From Candidatus Thorarchaeota archaeon (GTDB taxonomy: Archaea > Asgardarchaeota > Thorarchaeia > Thorarchaeales > Thorarchaeaceae): a stretch of DNA of 64,000 bases. The position numbers and the translations under genes were made by a program. Where the stretch lies: contig JAGSHN010000027.1 in assembly GCA_029855935.1 (NCBI GenBank), positions 1 to 64,000 on the forward strand, written 5' to 3'. The notes under the pieces are model-generated. The model ran no database searches and was not told where the DNA came from. It saw only the letters and a list, made by a program, of their open reading frames with translations. Positions 36,134-44,521 of this stretch are shown in pieces. The stretch's first letter is position 1. The number at the start of each line of letters is the position of its first letter.

Positions 36134-36283
36134 AGCGGGATTGGGGAGAGGGCCCTACTGCGCAGCCGGACCGCGAGGGCGATCTGTGTCTCGGGGCCCA
36201 GCCTCGCGATTGGACTTGCCTCAACGTCAGGCTAATTAGAGCGCCGGGCCCGACAGGTCAAATTGTCGGAGATGAAGTGAGCC

Positions 36284-36805
36284 ATGCCACGCGTGATGAT
36301 CTCAGTGATTGGCGGTTCTGAGGTTGACGAAATGACCCTCAGTCTCGCAGAGGAAACGGGAGCGGCGATAGCCAGAAGGGGCGCTGTGCTGGTCTGTGGA
36401 GGCCTCGGTGGGGTGATGGAGGCTGCGTGCAGAGGGGCTAAGAGAGAGGGTGGTCTCACCGTCGGCATCTTGCCAACAGAGTATCATGAACACGCCAACC
36501 CGTATGTCGACATCGCCATTCCAACGGGACTCGGCTACGCGCGCAACTTCCTCGTTGCACGGTCCGGGATGGGAGTCATTGCTCTTGGCGGTGCGGCCGG
36601 GACGCTCAGTGAGATGGCGATTGCGTGGTTCTCAGACAGGCCTATCGCGGCAATCGTCCCCTCCGGGGGGTGGGCGGCACGCCTTGCGGGAGAGAGGATT
36701 GATGGACGCCGACCTGACACGGTGTACGCAGCGAAGACCGCCGATGATGCAGTGGACTACATCTTGAGGACCATCAGAAACCGGCACGGGGTGGACTTGT
36801 CTTGA
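36284..36805 (+). CDS. LOG-like / TIGR00725-type nucleotide-binding protein
   Basis: A 173-residue Rossmann-like protein of the LOG (lysine-decarboxylase-like) superfamily, subfamily TIGR00725. VMISVIGGSEV lies at the N-terminus, with VLVCGGLGGVMEAACRGA in the first half and VIALGGAAGTLSEMAIAW in the second. The last motif corresponds to the family PGGxGTxxE, with the catalytic glutamate kept. LOG enzymes release the free base from nucleoside 5'-monophosphates; for this archaeal subfamily the substrate is not established. The ATG at 36284 follows a divergent promoter region. The stop overlaps the start of the phosphatase gene (TTGA), so the two proteins are probably made together. Confidence 0.87.
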   Translation: MPRVMISVIGGSEVDEMTLSLAEETGAAIARRGAVLVCGGLGGVMEAACRGAKREGGLTVGILPTEYHEHANPYVDIAIPTGLGYARNFLVARSGMGVIALGGAAGTLSEMAIAWFSDRPIAAIVPSGGWAARLAGERIDGRRPDTVYAAKTADDAVDYILRTIRNRHGVDLS

Positions 36806-37641
36806 ATAGCAACATCCTCGACGAACTCGTCCGTGGAGAGAGGAATCTCGGTGAGGCCGAGGCTCTGGACCTGATAGATGAGCTGAGTGGTCTGTACAAG
36901 AAACTGGACAATGTCGTCGAAATCCCTGACAGTGGCATTGTGTTTGTCGGCGACCTCCACGGAGAGCTCGAACAGGCACAGAAGGTAGCAAGGCGATACA
37001 TACGGAGGTATCACGTGGTGTTTCTCGGAGACTACGGCGATCGTGGTCCGAAACAAGTTGAGACCGTCAATCTCGTTGTGGCAATGGCAGTGACCCATCC
37101 CGACCGGGTGACTATGCTGCGTGGTAATCACGAGACGAAGAGCGTGGCCGAGTGGTACGGCCTCTTCGGTGCGGTCTCCGAGGCCTACTCAAGGGAGGTC
37201 TTCGAGGAATACTGCCGCGCGTTCGAGACCCTGCCGCTGGCGGCGATAAATAGCAGGGGAGTGTTCTGCTGCCACGGTGGGGTGCCAGAGGGTGTGACAT
37301 CACTTGCGGACCTTATGGGGGTCAACAGATTCCAGGTCGATCCCACGGACCCCATCGTTCTGCAGATTCTGTGGAACGACCCCAGAGAGGGCGACTTCGC
37401 CTTTATGCAGAACCTGCGCGGAGGCGAGAGCAGATACTTCGGCAGGATGGCCTTTGAGGAGTTCAGGAGAAACCTCGGGATTGACCTGATCGTCCGTGCT
37501 CACGAGGTCCATCCGAACGGCTACATCTGGCTGTTCGACAACCATCTACTCTCAGTGTTCAGTGCCACATATCTTGGCCGTGTGAGTCCAAAGGTTGCGG
37601 TCATTGACAAGAAGGGGCAGATCAAGTTGGACAATCTGTGA
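36802..37641 (+). CDS. PPP-family serine/threonine protein phosphatase
   Basis: A 279-residue metallophosphatase with the complete PPP signature set: GDLHGE (50-55), GDYGDRG (76-82), RGNHE (107-111), CCHGGVPEG and RAHEVHPNGY. Those residues bind two metal ions and phosphate. The length and motif spacing match the catalytic core of PP1/PP2A-like enzymes. A helical N-terminus of about 45 residues precedes the core. The start is a TTG at 36802 in a TTGA overlap with the LOG-like gene, so expression is coupled. PPP phosphatases dephosphorylate Ser/Thr proteins (some act on nucleotides). No kinase gene is near by. Confidence in the family is high, while the substrate is unknown. Confidence 0.93.
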   Translation: MNSNILDELVRGERNLGEAEALDLIDELSGLYKKLDNVVEIPDSGIVFVGDLHGELEQAQKVARRYIRRYHVVFLGDYGDRGPKQVETVNLVVAMAVTHPDRVTMLRGNHETKSVAEWYGLFGAVSEAYSREVFEEYCRAFETLPLAAINSRGVFCCHGGVPEGVTSLADLMGVNRFQVDPTDPIVLQILWNDPREGDFAFMQNLRGGESRYFGRMAFEEFRRNLGIDLIVRAHEVHPNGYIWLFDNHLLSVFSATYLGRVSPKVAVIDKKGQIKLDNL

Positions 37642-37694
37642 GAGGTATGTCGTGAGTCACGTGTAAGGACTGATGAGAGTCGTGGGAGGGGAAG

Positions 37695-37703
37695 GATTTA
37701 TTC
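37695..37703 (+). promoter_or_regulatory. TATA box of the alpha-mannosidase gene
   Basis: GATTTATTC centred near 37699 predicts transcription from about 37726, five bases before the ATG at 37731, so the message is nearly leaderless. Confidence 0.5.
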
Positions 37704-37730
37704 AGTCGTCAGTGAAGGGAAACGAACTCT

Positions 37731-40553
37731 ATGAGCGGTAAGATCATCCTGATTCCACACACCCACTGGGACAGAGAGTGGTACGAGCCCTTTCAGAGGT
37801 TCCGAGCAAGGCTCGTTCGGCTCATAGATGACCTTCTCGACATTCTCCGGACTCAGGACTACAGATTCATGCTCGACGGTCAGACTGTCATCATAGAGGA
37901 CTATGCAGAGATTCGGCCCAATAGAGTCGAGGAACTACTCCAAGAGGTCCGTGCCGGTCGGGTGGCAATTGGCCCATGGTACGTCCTCGCCGATGAGTGG
38001 CTCGTCGGGGGAGAGAGCCTCATTCGAAATCTGGAGTACAGCTACTCGCTTGCCCAACGGCTCGATATCCCGTTGATGGGAGCCGCGTACCTCCCTGACC
38101 AGTTCGGTCACACAAGCGCCATGCCTCAGATCTTGGCGGACCTGACATCACTGGACAGCGTTGTTCTGTGGAGAGGTGTTCCAAGAGACATCCTCACCGT
38201 CCCGTTTGTCTGGAGATCTCACCGTGAATCTGAGGCCAGCGTTCTTGGCGTCTATATGCCCAATGGCTATGGGAACGTCGCCCGTCTTCCAGAGGACTAT
38301 GAGGAGTTCAAGGAACGAGTCCACGAGACTGTTGGAGATCTGCGACCGTTCTCTCCCGTCCCCGTCTATCAGCTGATGAACGGGTCGGACCATCTGACGC
38401 CACAGGCCTTTGTGGCCTCGCACGTTGAGGCCCTGAGAGAGGAGGGCGTTGACATCACTCTCGGTAGCGTCGAGGACTTCGTGCTTGCTCTGAGAGAGGC
38501 CATCGAGTCCGAGGGCTACACTCCGCCCTCATTCAGTGGCGAGATGCGCTCTCCTGCCAGAGCACCGCTACTGCAGGACACGTACTCAGCACGGATGTGG
38601 ATCAAACTGTGGAACCAGCGTGTCGAGGACCTCCTGTGCAGGGAGGCCGAGCCACTCAGCACGTACCTGTGGCTCTATCTCGAACGAGAATTTCCCTCCC
38701 AGCACCTGCTGACGGCGTGGAAGTGGCTCCTCAGAAATCACCCCCACGACTCAATCTGCGGGTGCTCTATCGACAGAACGCACGAGGAGATGCGGACGCG
38801 ATTCTCATGGGCTGAGAGTATCGCTGAGAGCATCATCGACAGTGCCATCGAGGAACTGACGGAGGCATCGCCGACCTCGGACACTTCCTCCATCCTGGTG
38901 TTCAATCCCACCAATGTCGATACCGAGCCGCTGTACGTCGAGTTCACACAGCCTCAGGAGGTACGTGTGAGGGGAGTTAGAGGCCCTGATGGTAGGGTCT
39001 ATCCTGTCCAGAAGATTGTATCGAGCAGCGATGTCTTTATGGACATGACAATTGGTCTCAGAATGGCCCGTATGGGACTGAGGCTGCTCACGGGCAGAAG
39101 GCTCACCAACTTCTACATCAATGGTGCGGAATACTACGATGGTGACAAGGAGGGTCTGCTCGAGCTCCGACTCATCGCTGACATGGAGCCCCTCGGAGAG
39201 TTCGACATAGCAGAGATGAAACAGAGATTCGTCGAGATCATAGAGAGCGGTCGCTACAAGAAGGTGCATCTTGTGGCGAGAAGGCCTACGCAGGTCAGGT
39301 ACGCAGCAGCTCTCCCGCTTCCAGCCCTTGCGTTCTCGGAACTGAGGCCGACAGAAGAGGACCCAGACGCCGATAGCGGATCTCAAGTTGTCACCACCAG
39401 AGACAGGGTGACCAACCAGTTCTATGAGGTCGAGTTCAACCGAGACGGGAGCATCAGCCTGCTCGACAAAGCCAGCGGCCAGCTCTTCGATAGGATGCAC
39501 TTCTTCGAGGACTACGGCGACAGAGGAGACGAGTACACGTGCAGTCAAGTAGGTCCCGAGAGGGCCAAGGTCAAGAGAGTCAGGCGCGAGGTCCTGCTGG
39601 CGGGACCAGCAATTGGCGAGATACATCAGGAACTCGTTGTCGAGGTGTTTGCAGGCCTTGACGAGAGCAGAGAGAAACGGTCGGGTAGGACTCAGCTGAC
39701 CATTGAGAGCACGTTCAGATTCTATGCGGACTCGCCGAGGATAGATGTGGTCACAAGACTCACCAATACCGCCAAGGACCACAGACTCAGAGTGTGCTTC
39801 GACCTCCCATTCAGCTCCAGCACAACAGAGACGTCTACACACTTCGGATATGTTGTCAGGAGGGGCGAGGCCGAAGAGATACCCGGGCCTGAAGAGCTCG
39901 AGAGGACACACGCATCATACCCCGAACACCCGTCACCAGTACAGCCCCAGAAGCGCTTCATCCGTGTCAGCGACGCGGACGGGGTCAACGCCGTGACAGT
40001 CTACAACAAGGGATTGCACGAGGTGGCGCTTGTCAACGGAGAGAGAATCGCACTAACACTTCTGCGGGCCGTCGGCTGGCTCTCGAGGTCGGACTTTCCT
40101 GAGAGGCCGGTACATGCAGGCCCCGCAGAGGAAACACCCGGCGCGCAGGAGTTGGGAGTTGAGTACGTCTTTCACTACGGATTCGCTGTCCATCCTCGCG
40201 AGCTGCCGATTGTGGTCAGTGCCGACTACGGTGATTCGCTTGCAGGACCCATTCTTTCTATCTCTCTCAACAGACGGCGACCTCCGCGCCAGATTCTAGA
40301 GCCCATTGTTCGACTCTCAAACAGGGCGATCAGGATATCGTCACTGCGCGTCCGTGACGACGGACTTGTGGTCACGATGTACAATGTGACCCCCCGACCT
40401 CAAGAGACAGAGATCATCCTACCGCCTGGCCGGTTCGGTCGCATCGAGTCGATTCTCGTCGACGGAACAGTGAGAGAGAGCTTCGACATTGCTGACAACG
40501 CTGTGACACTGAGGTTTACACCAAGACAGATACGTATGTGTCGGCTCGTCTAG
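37731..40553 (+). CDS. GH38 alpha-mannosidase
   Basis: A 940-residue glycoside hydrolase of family 38. Residues 10-17 (HTHWDREW) hold two zinc ligands. LPDQFGHTSAMPQI at 121-134 holds the nucleophile, D123. NHPHDSICGCS near 336-346 holds the further zinc-binding histidine. The remaining two thirds form the beta-sandwich domains normal for the family, and the total length is typical of bacterial and archaeal members. There is no signal peptide, so the enzyme is cytoplasmic and probably degrades or recycles mannose-containing glycans or mannosylglycerate-like compounds. It has its own promoter and is followed by an operon with prenyl-phosphate and flippase-like genes, which may be a loose glycan-related neighbourhood (inference). 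Confidence 0.95.
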   Translation: MSGKIILIPHTHWDREWYEPFQRFRARLVRLIDDLLDILRTQDYRFMLDGQTVIIEDYAEIRPNRVEELLQEVRAGRVAIGPWYVLADEWLVGGESLIRNLEYSYSLAQRLDIPLMGAAYLPDQFGHTSAMPQILADLTSLDSVVLWRGVPRDILTVPFVWRSHRESEASVLGVYMPNGYGNVARLPEDYEEFKERVHETVGDLRPFSPVPVYQLMNGSDHLTPQAFVASHVEALREEGVDITLGSVEDFVLALREAIESEGYTPPSFSGEMRSPARAPLLQDTYSARMWIKLWNQRVEDLLCREAEPLSTYLWLYLEREFPSQHLLTAWKWLLRNHPHDSICGCSIDRTHEEMRTRFSWAESIAESIIDSAIEELTEASPTSDTSSILVFNPTNVDTEPLYVEFTQPQEVRVRGVRGPDGRVYPVQKIVSSSDVFMDMTIGLRMARMGLRLLTGRRLTNFYINGAEYYDGDKEGLLELRLIADMEPLGEFDIAEMKQRFVEIIESGRYKKVHLVARRPTQVRYAAALPLPALAFSELRPTEEDPDADSGSQVVTTRDRVTNQFYEVEFNRDGSISLLDKASGQLFDRMHFFEDYGDRGDEYTCSQVGPERAKVKRVRREVLLAGPAIGEIHQELVVEVFAGLDESREKRSGRTQLTIESTFRFYADSPRIDVVTRLTNTAKDHRLRVCFDLPFSSSTTETSTHFGYVVRRGEAEEIPGPEELERTHASYPEHPSPVQPQKRFIRVSDADGVNAVTVYNKGLHEVALVNGERIALTLLRAVGWLSRSDFPERPVHAGPAEETPGAQELGVEYVFHYGFAVHPRELPIVVSADYGDSLAGPILSISLNRRRPPRQILEPIVRLSNRAIRISSLRVRDDGLVVTMYNVTPRPQETEIILPPGRFGRIESILVDGTVRESFDIADNAVTLRFTPRQIRMCRLV

Positions 40554-40582
40554 CGAGGAGCCTAGACCGCTATGGAGTTACG

Positions 40583-40591
40583 TTCATAAAG
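40583..40591 (+). promoter_or_regulatory. Possible TATA box of the DUF362-UbiA operon
   Basis: TTCATAAAG centred near 40587 would start transcription near 40614, about 38 bases before the ATG at 40652. The match is weak. Confidence 0.35.
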
Positions 40592-40651
40592 GCTAACCGT
40601 GCGAGAGGAGCAGAGCAGCTCCCAGACTCAACATGGCCGAGATGAAACAGG

Positions 40652-41734
40652 ATGGTTAAGGTCGCTGTGGTGAAGACCACACCCAAGACTGTATTTGACG
40701 ACATTGCGCGTGCGATGGACCTTGCAGAGTATCAGAAGTATATTGACAAGAATGTCGTCACCACGATAAAGCTGAACCTCTCGTGGAGCAAGTTCTTCCC
40801 AGCGTGCTCGACAAACCCCTACATCCTCGACGGTTTTCTCCGCAAGCTGATCAGTGACGGCTACGAGGCGAGAAGGATTCAGGCCGTTGAGAACGAGACG
40901 GTAGTGACCAACATCTATCAGGGTGTCAGAGGGAACAACTGGTATCCCGTCTTCAGGAAACACAGGATACGTTTCCTCCCGCTGATCAAGGCGACCTACG
41001 TGCCTGTCAAGCTGCCGCAGAAGACCATCGCTCTTGAGGACATCTTCGGGGAGGTCATCGCCCCAAAGGAGATCTTTGGCACGAACATCGTCCATCTTCC
41101 CACAGTCAAGACGCACGGTCACAGCCAGATGACAGGAGCGCTCAAAGACTCCTTCGGCCTATACTTGACAAAGAACCGGCATCTTGCCCATCTCAAGATC
41201 CATGAGGTCCTTGTGGACCTGCTACTCCTTCAGAAGACAATCTCCCACTCGGAGTTTGTGCTCACTGATGGGACGATAGTGGGCGACGGTCCCGGCCCAA
41301 GGACGATGATACCGAAGGTCGGCAACATCCTGATAGCAACTCACGACATGGTGGCAGCTGACACTGTTCAGACGCGAATAATGGGCATTGACCAGCGTCT
41401 TGTCCGGAAGCTCCAGATTGCAAAGGAGCTCGGCCTGGGCGAGGCCGACCCGAACAAGATAGAGCTCGTCGGCGATTTCGAGTCCTGGGAGGATCTGCCG
41501 AACTTCCACTTGAGCCCAGGACAGAGCCCGGTCATTGCTTGGAACAGGGGTTTCCTGAGGTTTCCCGGCATGGAGTGGCTTCTGTTCAGGTCACCACTGA
41601 TGTGGCTCCCCACTCAGCTGTCAGCACTCTATCACGACGGGCTGTGGTATCCCTTGAAGGGTAAGAGATGGGTGAATTGGTTCTTCAAGGAAACCGAGTG
41701 GGGGAAGCTGTGGAAGAGCTACTCGGAGGAGTAG
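40652..41734 (+). CDS. DUF362 domain protein
   Basis: A 360-residue protein. The family pattern is seen in VTTIKLNLSWSKFFPACSTNP near the N-terminus (key residues N-L-S-W, C, N-P), in TVKTHGHSQMTGALKDSFGLY in the middle and in LTDGTIVGDGPGPR later. These are characteristic DUF362 segments. The usual C-terminal ferredoxin-like cysteine clusters found in some members are absent. The C-terminal 60 residues are aromatic-rich and may touch the membrane (WLLFRSPLMWLPTQL). The biochemical role of DUF362 is not established. It is the first gene of a tight operon with UbiA (7-base gap), PHP and flippase-like genes. Confidence 0.88.
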   Translation: MVKVAVVKTTPKTVFDDIARAMDLAEYQKYIDKNVVTTIKLNLSWSKFFPACSTNPYILDGFLRKLISDGYEARRIQAVENETVVTNIYQGVRGNNWYPVFRKHRIRFLPLIKATYVPVKLPQKTIALEDIFGEVIAPKEIFGTNIVHLPTVKTHGHSQMTGALKDSFGLYLTKNRHLAHLKIHEVLVDLLLLQKTISHSEFVLTDGTIVGDGPGPRTMIPKVGNILIATHDMVAADTVQTRIMGIDQRLVRKLQIAKELGLGEADPNKIELVGDFESWEDLPNFHLSPGQSPVIAWNRGFLRFPGMEWLLFRSPLMWLPTQLSALYHDGLWYPLKGKRWVNWFFKETEWGKLWKSYSEE

Positions 41735-41741
41735 AGGTCGT

Positions 41742-42698
41742 ATGGGACTCCGAAACTACGTTCAGCTGATGCGCCCGTGGCAGTGGTACAAGAACCTGCT
41801 AGTGTTCCTCGCGGTCATATTTGTTGACATCCCCCACGAGTGGCCCTGGGACAAGACGCCGGCAATCTTCCAGTGGCACTACTATCCGCCGCTGATTCTG
41901 GGCTTCATCGCACTGTGCGCGGTATCAAGTGCAGGATACATAATCAATGACATAAAAGACATAGAGAGAGATGCGGCCCACCCGGAGAAGAGAAATAGGC
42001 CTCTGCCGTCTGGCGAGGTGAGCAAGAACACTGCGCTCGCTTTTGCGTTGATCCTGATGATAGGAGGGCTAACACTCGCATACGCTCTGGACACCGTCTT
42101 TCTGATGCTCGTCATCCTCTACATCATCAACTCACAGCTCTACAACCTGTTCCTCAGAAAGTGGGCAGTCATAGACGTGATCACGATTGCAGTTGGGTTC
42201 ATCATCCGAGCGATAGCAGGAACATTCCTCATACACGTTCCCTTCACTTCTTGGCTGGTGATAGGGGTCTTCTTCTTCGCGCTCGTGCTGGGCTTCGGCA
42301 AACGCAAGAACGAACTGCAGCTCCTCGGGGAGGATGCAGCCATTCACAAACCGGTCTTCCAGCAGTACACTGAGACGATGCTCGACCACGGAATCACAAT
42401 GTCAGCCACGTGGGTACTCTTCTTCTATACGTTCTACTGCTACGAGAACTTCAAGGACGTGATGCAGGCCCAGCCTGTACTCCTCACAGTGCCAGTCGTG
42501 GCGGGGATACTGCTGCGCTACGTCTATCTCGTCTTTGCGGGTAGTCCCGTTGGTCGCAACCCGCACCTCGCGCTGCGGGACAAGGGAATTGCGCTGGGCG
42601 TGATTATCTATGGCATCACACTGTTGTGGACTGTCTTCTTCTGGCAACCAATCTTCGAGTTTTTCTACGACCTGTTCCCACCTCTGTTCCCCCCCTGA
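41742..42698 (+). CDS. UbiA-family prenyltransferase, DPPR-synthase-like
   Basis: A 318-residue integral membrane protein with about nine helices. The first aspartate motif is NDIKDIERDAAHPEKRNRP (residues about 67-85), which binds the prenyl diphosphate or phosphate through magnesium. The second conserved loop is GFGKRKNELQLLGEDA. That second loop is typical of the decaprenyl-phosphate phosphoribosyltransferase group rather than of quinone or heme prenyltransferases. The likely reaction is transfer of a phosphoribosyl group to a polyprenyl phosphate, giving a lipid-linked pentose donor for glycans. The ATG at 41742 has GAGGT a few bases upstream. It sits between DUF362 and PHP genes. The substrate is inferred from motif resemblance. 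Confidence 0.9.
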   Translation: MGLRNYVQLMRPWQWYKNLLVFLAVIFVDIPHEWPWDKTPAIFQWHYYPPLILGFIALCAVSSAGYIINDIKDIERDAAHPEKRNRPLPSGEVSKNTALAFALILMIGGLTLAYALDTVFLMLVILYIINSQLYNLFLRKWAVIDVITIAVGFIIRAIAGTFLIHVPFTSWLVIGVFFFALVLGFGKRKNELQLLGEDAAIHKPVFQQYTETMLDHGITMSATWVLFFYTFYCYENFKDVMQAQPVLLTVPVVAGILLRYVYLVFAGSPVGRNPHLALRDKGIALGVIIYGITLLWTVFFWQPIFEFFYDLFPPLFPP

Positions 42699-42702
42699 TG
42701 TG

Positions 42703-43386
42703 ATGGTGACGCCATTGACACGCAGACTCTCAGCCTTCGACCTGCACACGCACACTATCCACTCCAAGGACGGACTCACTCCGCCAAGGGATCTCTTCAA
42801 GATAATGCGGAGGAAGAAGCTGCGTGGCGTCGCTGTCACGGAACACATCCGGCCGTCATTCACACGGCCCATCGTGCGCGAGAACAAGTTCCTCATCCCG
42901 GGATGTGAGCACAAGTCGTCAGACTACGGCGAGATCATAGGCCTCTTTGTGACAGAGCGTGTGGAGAACAAGACGTTCGTAGAGATTGCCGAGGACCTCC
43001 ACGACCAGAACGCGCTCACCGTCCTCCCACATCCCCGAGATCCATTGAGAAAATACACAGCACTTCGTCGAGGACTTCCTGACGCGCTGATTGTCAAGCA
43101 TATCGACCTCGTCGAGGGGATAAACTCGCGTTGTGTGCTGCCATCCTTCAACAGAAGTGCGCAGCGGCTTGCGAGACGCCTGGGAAAGCCTATGACGGCA
43201 GGCAGCGATGGTCACAGCTTTCTAGAGATAGGCCACGCTAGGACGTGGCTCGCCGACGTAGAGAGCGTTGACGACATCTACGAGGAGCTGAAGGCTGGCA
43301 GAACCTGGATCTCGGGCCGGCCATCGTTCCCACTGTGGCAGGTGCCAACGATGATGTGGCAGAGGCTGAGGAGGTTCGCTCATTGA
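42703..43386 (+). CDS. PHP-domain metal-dependent phosphoesterase
   Basis: A 227-residue PHP-domain protein. Metal ligands can be read in order: FDLHTHTIHSKDG near the N-terminus, AVTEHIRPS, PGCEHKSS, VLPHPRDP and AGSDGHSFLEIGHA. This is the complete histidine/aspartate set of the family related to histidinol-phosphatase and YciV-like phosphoesterases. The start is the ATG at 42703, 4 bases after the UbiA stop; upstream in-frame codons lie inside the UbiA gene. In an operon with a DPPR-synthase-like enzyme a role as phosphatase on a lipid-linked phosphoribosyl intermediate is attractive, but that is inference. Confidence 0.9.
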   Translation: MVTPLTRRLSAFDLHTHTIHSKDGLTPPRDLFKIMRRKKLRGVAVTEHIRPSFTRPIVRENKFLIPGCEHKSSDYGEIIGLFVTERVENKTFVEIAEDLHDQNALTVLPHPRDPLRKYTALRRGLPDALIVKHIDLVEGINSRCVLPSFNRSAQRLARRLGKPMTAGSDGHSFLEIGHARTWLADVESVDDIYEELKAGRTWISGRPSFPLWQVPTMMWQRLRRFAH

Positions 43387-44438
43387 ACGAGACAGACAAC
43401 ACGACAAGAGAGTCCTTCATCAGTGTTCACAAGCTTGTGCTGTTCGTCATTGCGGGCGTGGCGGTCTATCTGGCCATCGGCCTGTATGGCAAGTTTGACC
43501 AGATCGCAGCCGCGATCAACAGCATTCCGTGGTACTGGGTGGTCCCCGCTATGATGGGGCTCTCATTCCTCAACTACGCAATAAGATTCATCAAGTGGCA
43601 ATACTATCTGCACAGGATCGGTGTCAACCTCTCCAACTCCGACTCGTTCAGCGTCTTCCTCGCGGGATTCACTCTGACCGCGACCCCCGGAAAGATTGGC
43701 GAGGCGGTCAAGGGGGTCTTCATCAATAGACTCGACGGCACACAGCTCGCCAAGACTGTCCCCGTCGTCGTCTCCGAGCGTGTCACTGACCTGCTGGCTA
43801 TGATCATTCTTGCGGCGCTGGGATTCATCTTTGGTCTCTCCGGCGGCGAGCAGATGTACCTTCTGCTCCTCCTCGGGGCCGTGGCCCTCGTGGGCGCTTT
43901 GATCCTCGGTCATAGCGCGTTCTATCAGAGATTCGTTAAGAAGATGGTCTCTTTTGGGCCACTGAAGAGGTTTCAGGACAGCTGCGATGTGATCGAGAAC
44001 ACGATGGTCCGCACGTTGGGGCCGCGCCCGATGGTTCTTGCCACTGCAGTGAGCATACCCGGTTGGTTCATGGAATGCCTCGAGCTGTGGCTCCTTCTCA
44101 GCCTTCTCTCCGGTGCAGGACTGCCATCGCTGACACCTGCCTCGCTGCTGCTACTGGCGCAGACGACCTTCATCCACGCGGCTGCGTCGACCGTCGGAGC
44201 TCTGCTCTTCTTCCTACCTGGCGGTCTTGGCGGATACGAGCCATTCGCGATATACGTGATGGAGTTCGTACTAGGTCTCACTGCATCGGTCGCGGGCGCA
44301 GCGACAATACTGATCCGCTTTGTCACACTCTGGTTCAGTGTGATGGTCGGCTTCGTTGCGGCTGGGATTGTTACAAGGAGGGCACGTTCCAACAGGCCTG
44401 CTCCTGAGAGCGACAGCCGAGAGGACGACACGGTCTGA
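43383..44438 (+). CDS. Flippase-like membrane protein (LPG-synthase TM / UPF0104 family)
   Basis: A 351-residue protein with eight or nine membrane helices. The family pattern includes RFIKWQYYLHRIG after the second helix, TPGKIGEAVKGVFINR and VVVSERVTDLLAMI, then a later GGLGGYEPFAIYVM segment. These mark the lysylphosphatidylglycerol-synthase transmembrane / UPF0104 family, whose members act in lipid-linked sugar or lipid transfer and flipping. I take the TTG at 43383, which overlaps the PHP stop (TTGA), a junction used twice in this window; an upstream in-frame start at 43335 would overlap by 52 bases. It is the last gene of the operon and a plausible flippase for the product of the UbiA enzyme (inference). 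Confidence 0.88.
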   Translation: MNETDNTTRESFISVHKLVLFVIAGVAVYLAIGLYGKFDQIAAAINSIPWYWVVPAMMGLSFLNYAIRFIKWQYYLHRIGVNLSNSDSFSVFLAGFTLTATPGKIGEAVKGVFINRLDGTQLAKTVPVVVSERVTDLLAMIILAALGFIFGLSGGEQMYLLLLLGAVALVGALILGHSAFYQRFVKKMVSFGPLKRFQDSCDVIENTMVRTLGPRPMVLATAVSIPGWFMECLELWLLLSLLSGAGLPSLTPASLLLLAQTTFIHAAASTVGALLFFLPGGLGGYEPFAIYVMEFVLGLTASVAGAATILIRFVTLWFSVMVGFVAAGIVTRRARSNRPAPESDSREDDTV

Positions 44439-44481
44439 TGTGCTGGCACTTCGAATAAGTCTCTTCGCTGCTGGCACCACG

Positions 44482-44489
44482 CTTAAAAC
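44482..44489 (+). promoter_or_regulatory. TATA box of tyrS
   Basis: CTTAAAAC centred near 44485 predicts transcription from about 44512 and a leader of about 10 bases before the ATG at 44522. This fits that ATG better than the GTG at 44513. Confidence 0.6.
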
Positions 44490-44521
44490 GCAAACGCCGC
44501 AACAGGGAACGGGTGAGCAGA

